From positions 1,265,946 to 1,329,945 of the forward strand of contig NZ_KI912149.1 of assembly GCF_000517105.1 (NCBI RefSeq): a DNA stretch of 64,000 nucleotides, in the 5' to 3' direction. A program made the translations under genes and the position numbers. The stretch comes from Fischerella sp. PCC 9605. Lineage in GTDB: Bacteria > Cyanobacteriota > Cyanobacteriia > Cyanobacteriales > Nostocaceae. Positions 49,496 to 57,813 of the stretch are shown piece after piece. Positions within the stretch are counted from its first letter, which is position 1, and every line of letters begins with the position of its first letter. The notes below the pieces were generated by a model. The model saw only the letters and a program-made list of their open reading frames with translations, made no database searches and was not told the origin of the DNA.

Positions 49496-50707
49496 ATGCC
49501 TACATTCGTTGCCCGTGTTCGAGATTCACAAGGAAAATCAAGAACCGAAAAAATTATTGCAGAAAATTTAGCACAAGCCCGTACGAACCTCAGACAACAG
49601 GGTTTGGTTGTTCAAGAACTGAAAAAATTTCAAGGCTTTGATCTGAAAAAATTTCAGACATCATTAGTCAAGGTTTCTGTTAAAGATAAAGCAGTTTTTT
49701 CTCGTCAATTTGCTGCCTTGGTGAATGCAGGAGTAGCAATAGTCAGAAGCTTGGGGGTACTTTCCGAGCAGTGTAGTAATCCTAAATTAAAACAATCCCT
49801 TTTGGATATTAGTGGTGAAGTTCAAAATGGGGTAAACCTTTCAGATGCAATGCGTAAACATCCTGACTGCTTTGATGGGTTGTATGTCAGTATGGTTCAG
49901 GCTGGTGAAGTTGGTGGTGTTTTAGATGAAGTACTAAATCGCTTAGCCAAGTTATTAGAAGATGTTGCCCGATTACAAAACCAAATCAAATCAGCGATGG
50001 CTTATCCAGTTGCTGTCAGTATTATAGCGATCGCCATCTTTGTCGGTATGACGGTTTTTCTGATTCCCATCTTTGCCAAAATTTTTGAGGAATTAGGAAC
50101 AGAATTACCACCCTTGACTCAATTCATGATGTTTTGTAGTGAAGTTTTACGAAGTTGGCGAATTTTTGTGTTTGTTGGATTTTTGATGGCAATAGCATTT
50201 GCTTACAAACAGTACTACAAAACTCGTGTTGGAAAGGAAACAATCGACCGTATTTCTCTAAAAATGCCGTTGTTTGGTGACTTAATTCAAAAGTCATCAG
50301 TTGCCCGTTTTAGCCGCACTTTTGGTGCTTTGACTCGTTCAGGTGTCCCAATTCTAACTTCCTTGGAAATTGTGCGGGATACTTCCGGAAATCAGGTAGT
50401 TGCCAATGCTATAGATGCAGCGCGTGCAGAAATTCAACAAGGAGGGATGATTAGTCTGGCTTTACAAAAAGAGAAGGTTTTTCCTCCTATGGCAATTCAG
50501 ATGATTAGTATTGGGGAGGAAACTGGAGAATTAGATGGGATGTTAATGAAAGTTGCTGATTTTTATGAAGATGAAGTAGAACAGGCAGTCAAGGCACTAA
50601 CTAGTGTTTTAGAGCCAATTATGATTGTGGTTTTAGGGGGAATGGTTGGTACTATTTTGATGTCGATGTATCTGCCTTTGTTCAAGGTATTTGAAAAGCT
50701 GGGCTAA
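49496..50707 (+). CDS. pilC: Type IV pilus inner-membrane platform protein PilC
   Basis: A 403-residue GspF/PilC protein that couples the PilB and PilT ATPases to pilin assembly. Two GspF repeats (about 68-192 and 270-393) each begin with an FSRQFAALVNAGV / FSRTFGALTRSGV motif. Three membrane segments are visible (VAVSIIAIAIFVGMTVFLIPIF, FVFVGFLMAIAFAY, IMIVVLGGMVGTILMSMYLPLF). The N-terminal cytoplasmic domain is basic. Downstream of pilT by 115 bases of repeat-containing spacer. Confidence 0.96.
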   Translation: MPTFVARVRDSQGKSRTEKIIAENLAQARTNLRQQGLVVQELKKFQGFDLKKFQTSLVKVSVKDKAVFSRQFAALVNAGVAIVRSLGVLSEQCSNPKLKQSLLDISGEVQNGVNLSDAMRKHPDCFDGLYVSMVQAGEVGGVLDEVLNRLAKLLEDVARLQNQIKSAMAYPVAVSIIAIAIFVGMTVFLIPIFAKIFEELGTELPPLTQFMMFCSEVLRSWRIFVFVGFLMAIAFAYKQYYKTRVGKETIDRISLKMPLFGDLIQKSSVARFSRTFGALTRSGVPILTSLEIVRDTSGNQVVANAIDAARAEIQQGGMISLALQKEKVFPPMAIQMISIGEETGELDGMLMKVADFYEDEVEQAVKALTSVLEPIMIVVLGGMVGTILMSMYLPLFKVFEKLG

Positions 50708-50802
50708 GAGAAAATTAAGGATAAAGGATGAAAGATTAACATTATTTTTTTCATCCTTCATTTAAAAATCAAAATAATAATTTATATTTCATAATTTTAA
50801 TC

Positions 50803-51351
50803 ATGACCCTAAGAAAATCTCATTATGAAATGAGTTTAGCTGAGTACAGCAATAATATTGGTGCGATCGCCCTACTCAAGCAACATCGTCCATACTTAGA
50901 AATGATTCCCAGTCTGCGGCGTCCAGACGAAAGCATCATCACCATACCTTTGCCAATTGTGCGTTTGCGTGGGGAAGCAACAACCACGGGTAAGACAATT
51001 TCCCTACCGTGTGATGTGGCAATTCTGATGTGCGATCCGGAATGGAAAATCAAAACGGAAGCCGAAATTCTTGTCTTTATTCATCGTCCCCATGAAGATT
51101 TTTCAGATTTTTTAGGACGCTGGCGACAAACACAAGTTTGTCTGGACAAAGACTATGAGTGGTTAATGCCTCCTCGTTACAAGCATATTTTAAGCGAGGG
51201 AACAAATACCATATATCCTCTGTTTGTGGTTTTTCCAGAGACACTAGAAAGGATCAAGCGGGGTATATTAGGCGCTGATTTACCGTTTGTAGTTCAAACT
51301 CCAGAATTGATGTTGGATGAGGAAGAAGAGGGATTGGGGATTAGGGATTAG
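50803..51351 (+). CDS. Hypothetical protein, C-terminus built from tandem repeat
   Basis: A 182-residue protein, soluble, with no signal peptide. The middle has a mixed alpha/beta pattern (DVAILMCDPEWKIKTEAEILVFIHRPHEDFSDFLGRW). I recognise no family. The last residues (EEEEGLGIRD) are encoded by the GGGATTAGGGATTAGG repeat that follows, so the natural stop has probably been replaced. It follows pilC on the same strand and may be an unrelated neighbour. Confidence 0.6.
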   Translation: MTLRKSHYEMSLAEYSNNIGAIALLKQHRPYLEMIPSLRRPDESIITIPLPIVRLRGEATTTGKTISLPCDVAILMCDPEWKIKTEAEILVFIHRPHEDFSDFLGRWRQTQVCLDKDYEWLMPPRYKHILSEGTNTIYPLFVVFPETLERIKRGILGADLPFVVQTPELMLDEEEEGLGIRD

Positions 51352-51378
51352 GGATCGGGGATCGGGTATTGGGGATTA
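51331..51378. repeat. GGGATTA/GGGATCG repeats
   Basis: Heptamer-like units GGGATTA, GGGATCG and GGGTATTG overlapping the end of the preceding gene. Same family as at 21387-21440. Confidence 0.65.
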
Positions 51379-51444
51379 AGCCGTGTTTTTAACTATCAAT
51401 ACTTAACAAGAGTGTATATAGATAAACAAAGTTCGCCTGTGTGG

Positions 51445-51565
51445 GCTATATAAAAATACGCTTGGTAATAAGCTCACAATCCTTTGTAGAGACGCGAAAT
51501 TTCGCGTCTCTACAGACCAATTTTTTCTACCAAAAATCCTTAACTGAACCGTATTGGGCTATATA
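51445..51565. mobile_element. 105-bp MITE with 8-bp target duplication (copy 2)
   Basis: The element spans 51453-51557. It matches copy 1 (7963-8067) throughout, including the GTAGAGACGCGAAA palindrome and the TTTTTCTACCAAAAATCC tail. The right end GAACCGTATTGG is intact; the left end has drifted (AAAATACGCTTGG). GCTATATA at 51445-51452 and 51558-51565 is the 8-bp target duplication. It sits just upstream of the Zorya-like operon. Confidence 0.85.
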
Positions 51566-51658
51566 AAACTTTTATAATTTTTTAAGTTTAAAGCTATATT
51601 CAATACTTTTACGGGAACAATAAAACCATCGGAGACAAAGCATCAAGACTACATACCG

Positions 51659-52018
51659 ATGGATAAAATTGAACAACTTTGCAAGACATCTGTTGAACAG
51701 TTGGTGAGAGAGATTGTTGCAGTTAATCATGCTTGGAAAGCTGCACGGGAATTATTTGGTGATGATTCTCCTCTCTCCACTTCAACACGAGATTTAAAAA
51801 CTTGTTTGCAGGTGCGGTTACTAAGAGAACATGCTCCTAGCAAAGTTTATCTAGTCAACGATCCGGTTGAATCTAATCAAGTAGGTGAGGAAATTTACAG
51901 TTTGCAACTACGAGAGAAGGTAGGCGATCGCTTATATGCGGAACACCTCCCTGTTAGAGTAGCGAGAGAATTTCTCACTGAGAAAGAATTACGTAAATTT
52001 ACCAAACAATCAATATAA
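51659..52018 (+). CDS. Hypothetical protein at head of Zorya-like operon
   Basis: A 119-residue soluble, largely helical protein (KIEQLCKTSVEQLVREIVAVNHAWKAARELFG near the start, AREFLTEKELRKFTKQ at the end). I do not recognise the family. It ends 17 bases before the ZorA-like remnant with a ribosome site (AGAGGTG) between, so it is in the same operon. It could be an added subunit, a regulator or an unrelated gene. Confidence 0.6.
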   Translation: MDKIEQLCKTSVEQLVREIVAVNHAWKAARELFGDDSPLSTSTRDLKTCLQVRLLREHAPSKVYLVNDPVESNQVGEEIYSLQLREKVGDRLYAEHLPVRVAREFLTEKELRKFTKQSI

Positions 52019-52035
52019 ATCAAAAGAGGTGCTAT

Positions 52036-52531
52036 ATGGATATCCGTAAAATTTGGGACATTATTTGGGATGACACTCCTTTTTACTATGCAACAGCTAT
52101 TGTATTAATATTGGCAATTTTTGTTGAATTTTATAGTGTATTTGATTATTTGTCGAAGTTTCGTACAACTCAAACTGCTATTAAGATTTTGAATAAATGG
52201 CTAAAGCGTAAAAATTCAAATCCTCGAAGTGATAAAGTTCGTCGTTGTAAATGCTGTTGGACTAAATTCAAGTCAACGACTAATACAATTACAAGAAATT
52301 GCTCGTGAGATTGGGACACAAGTTAGAGGAGTGCAAAGTGAGTATAGGGAATTATCTAAAATTTTTGAAAATTCCTTAAAATCTTGGGCACAACATTTTG
52401 AAGATACGCACACTCATTTTTTCAAGGAAGCAGATACTGCAATAACTCAAGTTTGTCAAAACTTATATCATTCTGCTGATGTTCTAGTCAAAGCTACTGA
52501 TAACCGTAACCACTTCAACGGAAATCATTAA
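52036..52531 (+). pseudogene. ZorA-like membrane/coiled-coil protein, broken (frameshift or deletion)
   Basis: Frame one (from 52036) has a single membrane segment (YYATAIVLILAIFVEFYSVF, about residues 18-37) and a basic linker. Frame two then carries a coiled coil (SSQRLIQLQEIAREIGTQ, YRELSKIFENSLKSWAQ) ending at 52531. Removing one T at 52245/52246 joins the frames as DKVRRVNAVGLNSSQ, giving about 164 residues. Position directly before a ZorB-like gene suggests ZorA, which has a MotA-like channel domain and a long helical tail in about 500-700 residues. The channel helices are absent, so the join may mark a large deletion. Confidence 0.55.
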
Positions 52532-52532
52532 A

Positions 52533-53186
52533 ATGCAAAACTTTACATGGGATTCGGAATCAGGCAATACCGAAGATGATGATGCAAGTACATATCTTTC
52601 CATCGGTGATTTAATGTCCGGATTGTTAATGTTTTTTGTCCTGCTTTTTATCACTGCGTTAGCTCAAATTGACGAGCCTAAACGAGTAGTTATTGGTAAT
52701 GTGATTGGAGAAATGAAAAGCAATAACATTAATGTCAAAGTTAACCCAGAAACTGGAGATATTAGCATTCAAGAATCAATTCTCTTTGCTCAAGGTAGCA
52801 CAGAACTTAAGCCACAAGGAAAAGATTTTCTCCGAAGATTTATTCCTGTGTATAGTCGAGTTATTTTCTCTAAACAAGAAATAGAAAACGAAGTTTCTCG
52901 TGTTGTGATCGAAGGTCACACCAGTTCTGAAGGAGATGATAAAACCAATATGGAATTGAGTGTTCTTAGAGTTTCATCAGTATATAAATTCATATTTTAT
53001 GATATGAATTTTACCACTAAATCATCTTTAAGTCACAAAATTTTAGCCGCAGGAAGAGGAGAAATTGAAGCTGATAAAACTCGCGATAACCCTGCTAACC
53101 GTAAAGTACTATTCCGTTTACAATTTCGTAGTGATGAATTAGTCAATAAATCATATATCAAAAAATATCAGGATAAAAATAAATGA
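52533..53186 (+). CDS. ZorB-like MotB/OmpA-domain protein
   Basis: A 217-residue inner-membrane protein with one N-terminal membrane segment, SIGDLMSGLLMFFVLLFITAL (about 23-43). The aspartate just inside it corresponds to the proton-path residue of MotB and ZorB. The C-terminal OmpA-like peptidoglycan-binding domain includes IEGHTSSEG (about 129-137), NMELSVLRVSSVYKF and a final NPANRKVLFRLQF. It is short for a flagellar MotB, and no flagellar genes are present. It starts two bases after the preceding stop and overlaps the next gene by four bases. ZorB forms a proton-driven motor with ZorA in Zorya phage defence. Confidence 0.75.
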   Translation: MQNFTWDSESGNTEDDDASTYLSIGDLMSGLLMFFVLLFITALAQIDEPKRVVIGNVIGEMKSNNINVKVNPETGDISIQESILFAQGSTELKPQGKDFLRRFIPVYSRVIFSKQEIENEVSRVVIEGHTSSEGDDKTNMELSVLRVSSVYKFIFYDMNFTTKSSLSHKILAAGRGEIEADKTRDNPANRKVLFRLQFRSDELVNKSYIKKYQDKNK

Positions 53187-54577
53187 ATGATAATTTTCCT
53201 TCACCTCCTACTTATTCTCTATCTGTGTATCCCCAAGCAAAAAAATTACTCGAATTTACTACTCAATTACCCAAGATAGAGATTTCTGTACAGACTGTTG
53301 ATGAAATATTGAAAAAAGTTCAAGAAGGAAAAGAAGAAAGCATTAGTCGACTAGAATGGATTTATTGCATTTACGGCAAATCAGAATGGGATAATAAAAA
53401 TTCGTTAATTAGTAGAAAAACATCAGAGCTAATCTGGAAATACGCTGTTCATAATACATGGTTACAACGTCAATTATTGTGGCGTTTAGCTCTGTACTAT
53501 AACGACCAAAATCAAAATCATCTAGCATCTTCTTTTGTAGAGTCTTTTCATGTATTTTTGAGTATTGAAGATGTCAAAGATATACTAACTGTAAAAATAA
53601 TTCGGTCACTTAGTACTAATAATACAGGAAGAGAACTCAGTAAAATAGCTTGTGAACTCAATTTCACTCCCAGTGAATTAATTACAGAAATTAATGATGA
53701 TTTACCAGTTTGGATTGCAGCATTTAAAAAGTTTATTGAAGAGATAGTTCCCTATTTTTGTTCTCTGACTTTTACAAATCAGCAACAGGTAAACTGGCTA
53801 TTACGATGCTTAAATGAAATGTCATTGTCTGAGCATCAAGTAAACGCCGTGAACTATTTGTTAATTCACATATCTAAGGAAGTAGCGAGTAAGTATCCAC
53901 CATTAGTTGCATGGGTTAAAGAAAATTATAGCAACGCTGAAAAAATCCATAGACTCTCAGAACAAGCAAGACAAAAACTCAGAGAGTGGATAGGAGTAAT
54001 TAATTATGCTGATTTTAAAAAGTTAGTAAGTTTGATTTTGCAAAGACTTCAATTAGAGGACTTTGAGGTAAATCAACTATTACGCCGTAGTGAATTTTGG
54101 AAATTTTACAGCGATCGCTTTGAGCGTATTCGCATTTTACTTCCCCAAAAAACATTCAATACCATAGGAAGTCAGATCAAACGAGATGTTGATATCTTAA
54201 AAGATGACGGTAGCAACCCGACAGAGATTTGTATTTTCGATTTTGGTGAGTGGTTTGTGGTAGAGTTCTTTCGTGGAAGAGGTAGTGAAACTCGCTTATT
54301 TCCCAAGAACTTAAAAAATCAACAAATACTTTTCGGTCAACATCAACTATCTGTTAAGCAAATTCGTTGTCTTGGTGGTGATACACACGATCATGCTTAT
54401 CTTTGGCAATACTATTGTTGTCAATGGCTAGCAAGCAGGAGAATTTATCCGAACCCAGGCACACAACCTTCCCAAACCCCTACAGAATATCAATTAACAG
54501 AGCGATGGAGCAAACTTCAGCGCTGGGAAAGCGATATCAAAAGGTTGGAGGAGGAAGCAAGACGCTACTGTAACTAA
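53183..54577 (+). CDS. ZorC-like protein with C-terminal EH-signature domain
   Basis: A 464-residue soluble protein. Residues about 1-300 are helical. The C-terminal part fits the EH_signature domain of ZorC: LRILLPQK-like strand region, IFDFGEWFVVEFFRGRGSETRLF (conserved Glu in VVEF), then THDHAYLWQYYCCQWLASRRIYP (conserved His followed by WQ). This domain is found mainly beside MotA/OmpA pairs in type I Zorya systems, where ZorC binds DNA. It overlaps the ZorB-like gene by four bases (ATGA). No ZorD helicase follows; the next sequence is a hairpin repeat and an opposing gene. Confidence 0.65.
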   Translation: MNDNFPSPPTYSLSVYPQAKKLLEFTTQLPKIEISVQTVDEILKKVQEGKEESISRLEWIYCIYGKSEWDNKNSLISRKTSELIWKYAVHNTWLQRQLLWRLALYYNDQNQNHLASSFVESFHVFLSIEDVKDILTVKIIRSLSTNNTGRELSKIACELNFTPSELITEINDDLPVWIAAFKKFIEEIVPYFCSLTFTNQQQVNWLLRCLNEMSLSEHQVNAVNYLLIHISKEVASKYPPLVAWVKENYSNAEKIHRLSEQARQKLREWIGVINYADFKKLVSLILQRLQLEDFEVNQLLRRSEFWKFYSDRFERIRILLPQKTFNTIGSQIKRDVDILKDDGSNPTEICIFDFGEWFVVEFFRGRGSETRLFPKNLKNQQILFGQHQLSVKQIRCLGGDTHDHAYLWQYYCCQWLASRRIYPNPGTQPSQTPTEYQLTERWSKLQRWESDIKRLEEEARRYCN

Positions 54578-54619
54578 AGAACTCTAGAATGATAATAGTA
54601 ATTTATTAAACAATTTTGA

Positions 54620-54681
54620 AGGTTTGTAGTGAGGGCTAAAGCCCTCAAATTTTTAAGCACTAAAGTGCTTACTACAAACCT
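54620..54681. repeat. 62-bp inverted-repeat element overlapping a stop codon
   Basis: AGGTTTGTAGT at the left and ACTACAAACCT at the right are perfect inverted repeats. Inside are two hairpins, GAGGGCTAAAGCCCTC and AAGCACTAAAGTGCTT. The right end overlaps the TAG stop codon (54680-54682) of the saccharopine-dehydrogenase-like gene. It may also end transcription of the convergent genes. Confidence 0.75.
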
Positions 54682-55702
54682 ATCTGACAAACTGGGGCAT
54701 AATTTCAGCAGCAGTGAATATTCCGTGTATGCCGCGTTGATGTAAGGTTATGCCTGCTTTGAGATAGCCAAAGGCTGGGCCACAAACGTTTGCGGCCATG
54801 CTGGTTTCATCGCCTAATGTAAAGGTGTGGGTAGAAATCTTACCTTCAAAAGTGCGGCCTGTTACCTTGACGTTCGTACTAAGAGGTTTTTTGGGATTTC
54901 TCGTATCTACAACACCGCCAACAGTAACGCGATCGCGCGAACAAATTCCTGCTAACTCTAGCATCACGTCGTCAGCATGTTCCATATTTTCTAACGTCAG
55001 CACACCATTAGTTTTATCCAAGAGTGCTTCTACTTCTGCATCTGTCATTGCCCTGGCTGTTTCCACAGTGTAACCAGGCATGTGGGCAATATCTTCGCGG
55101 ATGGTGGCGCGGTAAGCCTCCCAGTTAGCAATGCCTACCCCAAAGGTAATTTCTACTCGATGAATTTCAGCGTAGCTTTGGGCTGCCAGTGCTGCGGCTG
55201 CCGTTAATAGTCCTGGTGTTGCGCCGCATCCTGTCATGTAGGTAATGCCTGCGGCTTGCAATTCTTCTTTCAGTGTCAGTAGTTGTTCAACTGCGCTAGT
55301 ACGCTTAATCGCATCTACCAATACCCCACGCCAGCCAGACTCGATAAATTGCTTGGCTACAGAGGCGATAAAATCATTGGGTAAGTTTGGTAAAGCCAGA
55401 AAATATCCATCTACAGGATGATCGTTTTCTATTAAATCCTTAATGCTACGGTTGGTTAATGTACCAAACGGTTCTAAATAACCAACTGAACCGTGAGATT
55501 GATATGTCGCAATGCACTCTTGGGCATTTAAACCCTCAGCGGCATAAGCATAACCTTTGTTATCTGCTGCCGCTACTAGAATCATTTCTCGTTTTGGGGC
55601 AAGTACTTTGGCTGCTGCCTGTCCTAATCCGCCAAAGCCCAGTACTCCGACACGTATCGTTGTTGGAAAATTAGTAGAACCCATTACTTGCTCTGCATCC
55701 AT
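54680..55702 (-). CDS. Saccharopine dehydrogenase-like oxidoreductase
   Basis: A 340-residue NAD(P)-binding protein. The N-terminal Rossmann motif is [17 protein letters not shown] (about 18-34). Further conserved stretches are [27 protein letters not shown] and [14 protein letters not shown]. It belongs to a conserved cyanobacterial family annotated by similarity to saccharopine dehydrogenase; the true substrate is uncertain. Its stop codon lies in the inverted-repeat element, which may have replaced the last residues. The frame could also start at MGSTNF, seven codons in. Confidence 0.75.
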   Translation of the reverse strand: MDAEQVMGSTNFPTTIRVGVLGFGGLGQAAAKVLAPKREMILVAAADNKGYAYAAEGLNAQECIATYQSHGSVGYLEPFGTLTNRSIKDLIENDHPVDGYFLALPNLPNDFIASVAKQFIESGWRGVLVDAIKRTSAVEQLLTLKEELQAAGITYMTGCGATPGLLTAAAALAAQSYAEIHRVEITFGVGIANWEAYRATIREDIAHMPGYTVETARAMTDAEVEALLDKTNGVLTLENMEHADDVMLELAGICSRDRVTVGGVVDTRNPKKPLSTNVKVTGRTFEGKISTHTFTLGDETSMAANVCGPAFGYLKAGITLHQRGIHGIFTAAEIMPQFVR

Positions 55703-56428
55703 AATTAATTAGCTGAGTTGAATCAAAATCTAAGCCTAACTTTAGATGATTCCCTGCTTTGCCTACCTCCACAGGAGGTATTGTACACGTTGGCATAAGC
55801 ATACTTTCTTGCTAAATGATTAATTTGAGCTTGTGGCTGTAGATACATACAGGGCAGTTTATGCACCTGATACTTGTGGACTAGGATCATCACCTGAACA
55901 AAGTTTTATTATTTTGGGTTATTCCATTTCAGAACCGTTTATGCCCAAAAACCAAAAAAATATATAATTCTACCTTAAAAATTTACTATTTTGCAGTCAT
56001 TTATCCCTATTTGTTTGATTTTTATCATTTTTTGAAAATTTTCTACGTTATGCTTTTGGCTCAATTTTGTCGAACACAGCTAATGATAATGATAAATATT
56101 TTCAATAATTCTTGGAATTTCTCGCTCTCTCTACTTCTGCAAAGACTTTTGCTGCTTGTTTTACAGACTTTTACGATTTCCTTGGCAGTTAACTTTTGAG
56201 CTTGACTTCTCGATTAGGTTAAGAGAAACTTACATGTAACAGATGTGTTGACTAATAAGATTAATAATTTTTGTAAAGTTTCTGAGATATATATTTTGAG
56301 AGATGGAACATTAGTTAACAAATAGCTAATTTTGTAGCTAAGGAAAAATGCCGTTCCTAATAGCTATATTTTTAGCCTTTTGCTGGAGCAGTACATTCCG
56401 AGAGTACTATTTGTGGTTGGCCAAAAGC
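55703..56428. other. AT-rich intergenic gap, no gene seen
   Basis: About 725 bases between divergent genes. It is AT-rich; the small open frames do not look coding. A frame upstream of and joined to the DUF2997 gene (from 56348) is open but unlike the family. Promoters for both sides must lie here. Confidence 0.4.
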
Positions 56429-56638
56429 ATGGAGACATTAGAATTCATCATTTATCCAGATGGTCGCGTACAAGAAAAAGTCACTGGCATAGTGGGTGCT
56501 TCGTGCGCTGAAGTGACAGCAGCAATAGAAGCACAGCTAGGACAAGTACTTAGTCAACAGCCAACCTCAGAATTTTTCGCTGCCAAAGTCCAACAGTCTG
56601 GAGTGGTAAATACACAAACCGCTTTCAGTGATTGGTAA
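56429..56638 (+). CDS. DUF2997 protein
   Basis: A 69-residue protein. METLEFIIYPDGRVQEKVTG and the Cys-containing GASCAEVTAAIEAQLG are typical of DUF2997. The ATG at 56429 is chosen because the family begins there. It is followed by the Ycf35 and ferredoxin genes, a conserved cyanobacterial trio, but the biochemical role is unknown. Confidence 0.85.
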   Translation: METLEFIIYPDGRVQEKVTGIVGASCAEVTAAIEAQLGQVLSQQPTSEFFAAKVQQSGVVNTQTAFSDW

Positions 56639-56682
56639 GTTTGCAAACAAACATAGTTTAGTTTAGTTGATTTACAACCACC

Positions 56683-57069
56683 ATGTCACACTTTAGCCAA
56701 ATCAAAACCCAGATTCGTAACCTTGAATCTTTGCAAGATGCTCTCACTGACTTGGGCATAGACTGGAAGAAGGGCCCGCGTGAAGTACGTGGCTATCGCG
56801 ATCAAACTCATGCTGCCGAGATTACTATCGAACAGGACAATGGCTACGATATCGGCTTCAAATGGAATGGCAAAGAATACGAATTGGTAGCTGACTTACA
56901 ATATTGGCAACAGAACTTGTCTGTAGAAGGATTTTTGCGTCAGGTAACTCAGCGTTATGCTTACAACACAGTCGTGAAAGAGACAGCACGTGTGGGCTTT
57001 CAAGTTGCTGAACAACAAAAAAATGAAGATGGTTCCATTCGCTTGGTAGTACAGCGCTGGAGTGCGTAA
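56683..57069 (+). CDS. ycf35: Ycf35 / DUF1257 protein
   Basis: A 128-residue protein matching Ycf35, encoded in some plastid genomes. MSHFSQIKTQIRNLESL at the start, GYRDQTHAAEITI and YAYNTVVKETARVGF are conserved. Its last base overlaps the start of the ferredoxin gene (TAATG), so the two are translationally coupled. The function is not established; the constant link to a ferredoxin suggests a redox-related role. Confidence 0.92.
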   Translation: MSHFSQIKTQIRNLESLQDALTDLGIDWKKGPREVRGYRDQTHAAEITIEQDNGYDIGFKWNGKEYELVADLQYWQQNLSVEGFLRQVTQRYAYNTVVKETARVGFQVAEQQKNEDGSIRLVVQRWSA

Positions 57070-57530
57070 TGTCTGATTTTGTGCCGTCGCCGGAAGAGCA
57101 GGAAGATAACCGATCTGGTCTAGAACCAGAACTAGGTGGCTTTTTGCGGGAAGCCCCAGAACGCTCTGGTTTAGAGCCTGAATTAGGGGGAACGCTGCGT
57201 CAAAAAGGTGTTTATGTGGATGAACTCACCTGTATTGGTTGCAAGCACTGTGCCTTTGTTGCCCGTAATACTTTTTATATTGAACCAGATTATGGGCGAT
57301 CGCGGGCAATGCGCCAAGATGGCGATCCGGAGGAAGTCATTCAAGAGGCAATTGATACTTGTCCGGTTGATTGCATCCACTGGATTGATTACACCGAACT
57401 GAAACGGTTAGAAGAGGAGCGTAAATATCAGGTAATACCTGTAGTGGGCTATCCAGTGGAAGGTGCTGTTGCAGCTTCTGAGCGACGACGCAAAAAACTA
57501 AAATCAAAACACAAGAAATCTCGTTATTAA
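57069..57530 (+). CDS. Ferredoxin with N-terminal duplicated segment
   Basis: A 153-residue bacterial-type ferredoxin. Cluster ligands are visible as CIGCKHCAF (about 57-65) and CPVDCIHW (about 98-105). The first CxxCxxC lacks the usual fourth Cys nearby, suggesting one [4Fe-4S] or [3Fe-4S] cluster completed by CP. The N-terminus carries a tandem duplication, RSGLEPELGG (about 15-24 and 32-41), also visible in the DNA. The C-terminus is very basic (RRRKKLKSKHKKSRY). Last gene of the Ycf35 trio, followed by a strong terminator. Confidence 0.9.
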   Translation: MSDFVPSPEEQEDNRSGLEPELGGFLREAPERSGLEPELGGTLRQKGVYVDELTCIGCKHCAFVARNTFYIEPDYGRSRAMRQDGDPEEVIQEAIDTCPVDCIHWIDYTELKRLEEERKYQVIPVVGYPVEGAVAASERRRKKLKSKHKKSRY

Positions 57531-57553
57531 ATTGAACTGGTTCAAAAATAATA

Positions 57554-57589
57554 AAAAGATAGGGCTGGAATATCCAGCCCTATCTTTTT
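57554..57589 (+). terminator. Rho-independent terminator of the Ycf35-ferredoxin operon
   Basis: A perfect stem AAAAAGATAGGGCTGGA/TCCAGCCCTATCTTTTT with an ATA loop, ending in a T run, 24 bases after the ferredoxin stop. The flanking A and T runs make it work in both directions. Confidence 0.92.
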
Positions 57590-57696
57590 ATACTGTTTGG
57601 GACACCGATAAGTAAAACAATAAATTAGCGGGAATTTATACAGCGATCGCTCTATTTGATAGCAGGTTGCGTTCAGACATAGCAATAGTAATTCGT

Positions 57697-57757
57697 GCCC
57701 TCTCCCCTTCCCCACTCCCAATTTGGGAGAGGGGAAGCGACAGGCGGGGTGAGGGAA
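57697..57757. repeat. CTCCCCTTCCCC palindromic repeat
   Basis: CCTCTCCCCTTCCCCACTCCC, AATTT, then GGGAGAGGGGAAG forms a strong stem-loop. Sequences of this type are dispersed repeats in many filamentous cyanobacteria. It lies between convergent genes. Confidence 0.6.
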
Positions 57758-57813
57758 GTACTATCTTTGACTGCAACTTAGTATGAGAAGGACATCGCAT
57801 TGTGCAAGCAACT

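Noticed and set aside
52533-53186. Flagellar MotB
   Set aside because: The MotB-like motif is present, but there is no flagellar gene nearby and cyanobacteria lack flagella; linkage to an EH-signature-like gene fits ZorB better.
56011-56199. 62-codon frame in the AT-rich gap
   Set aside because: Phe/Leu-rich translation of AT-rich DNA, no ribosome site and no recognisable pattern.
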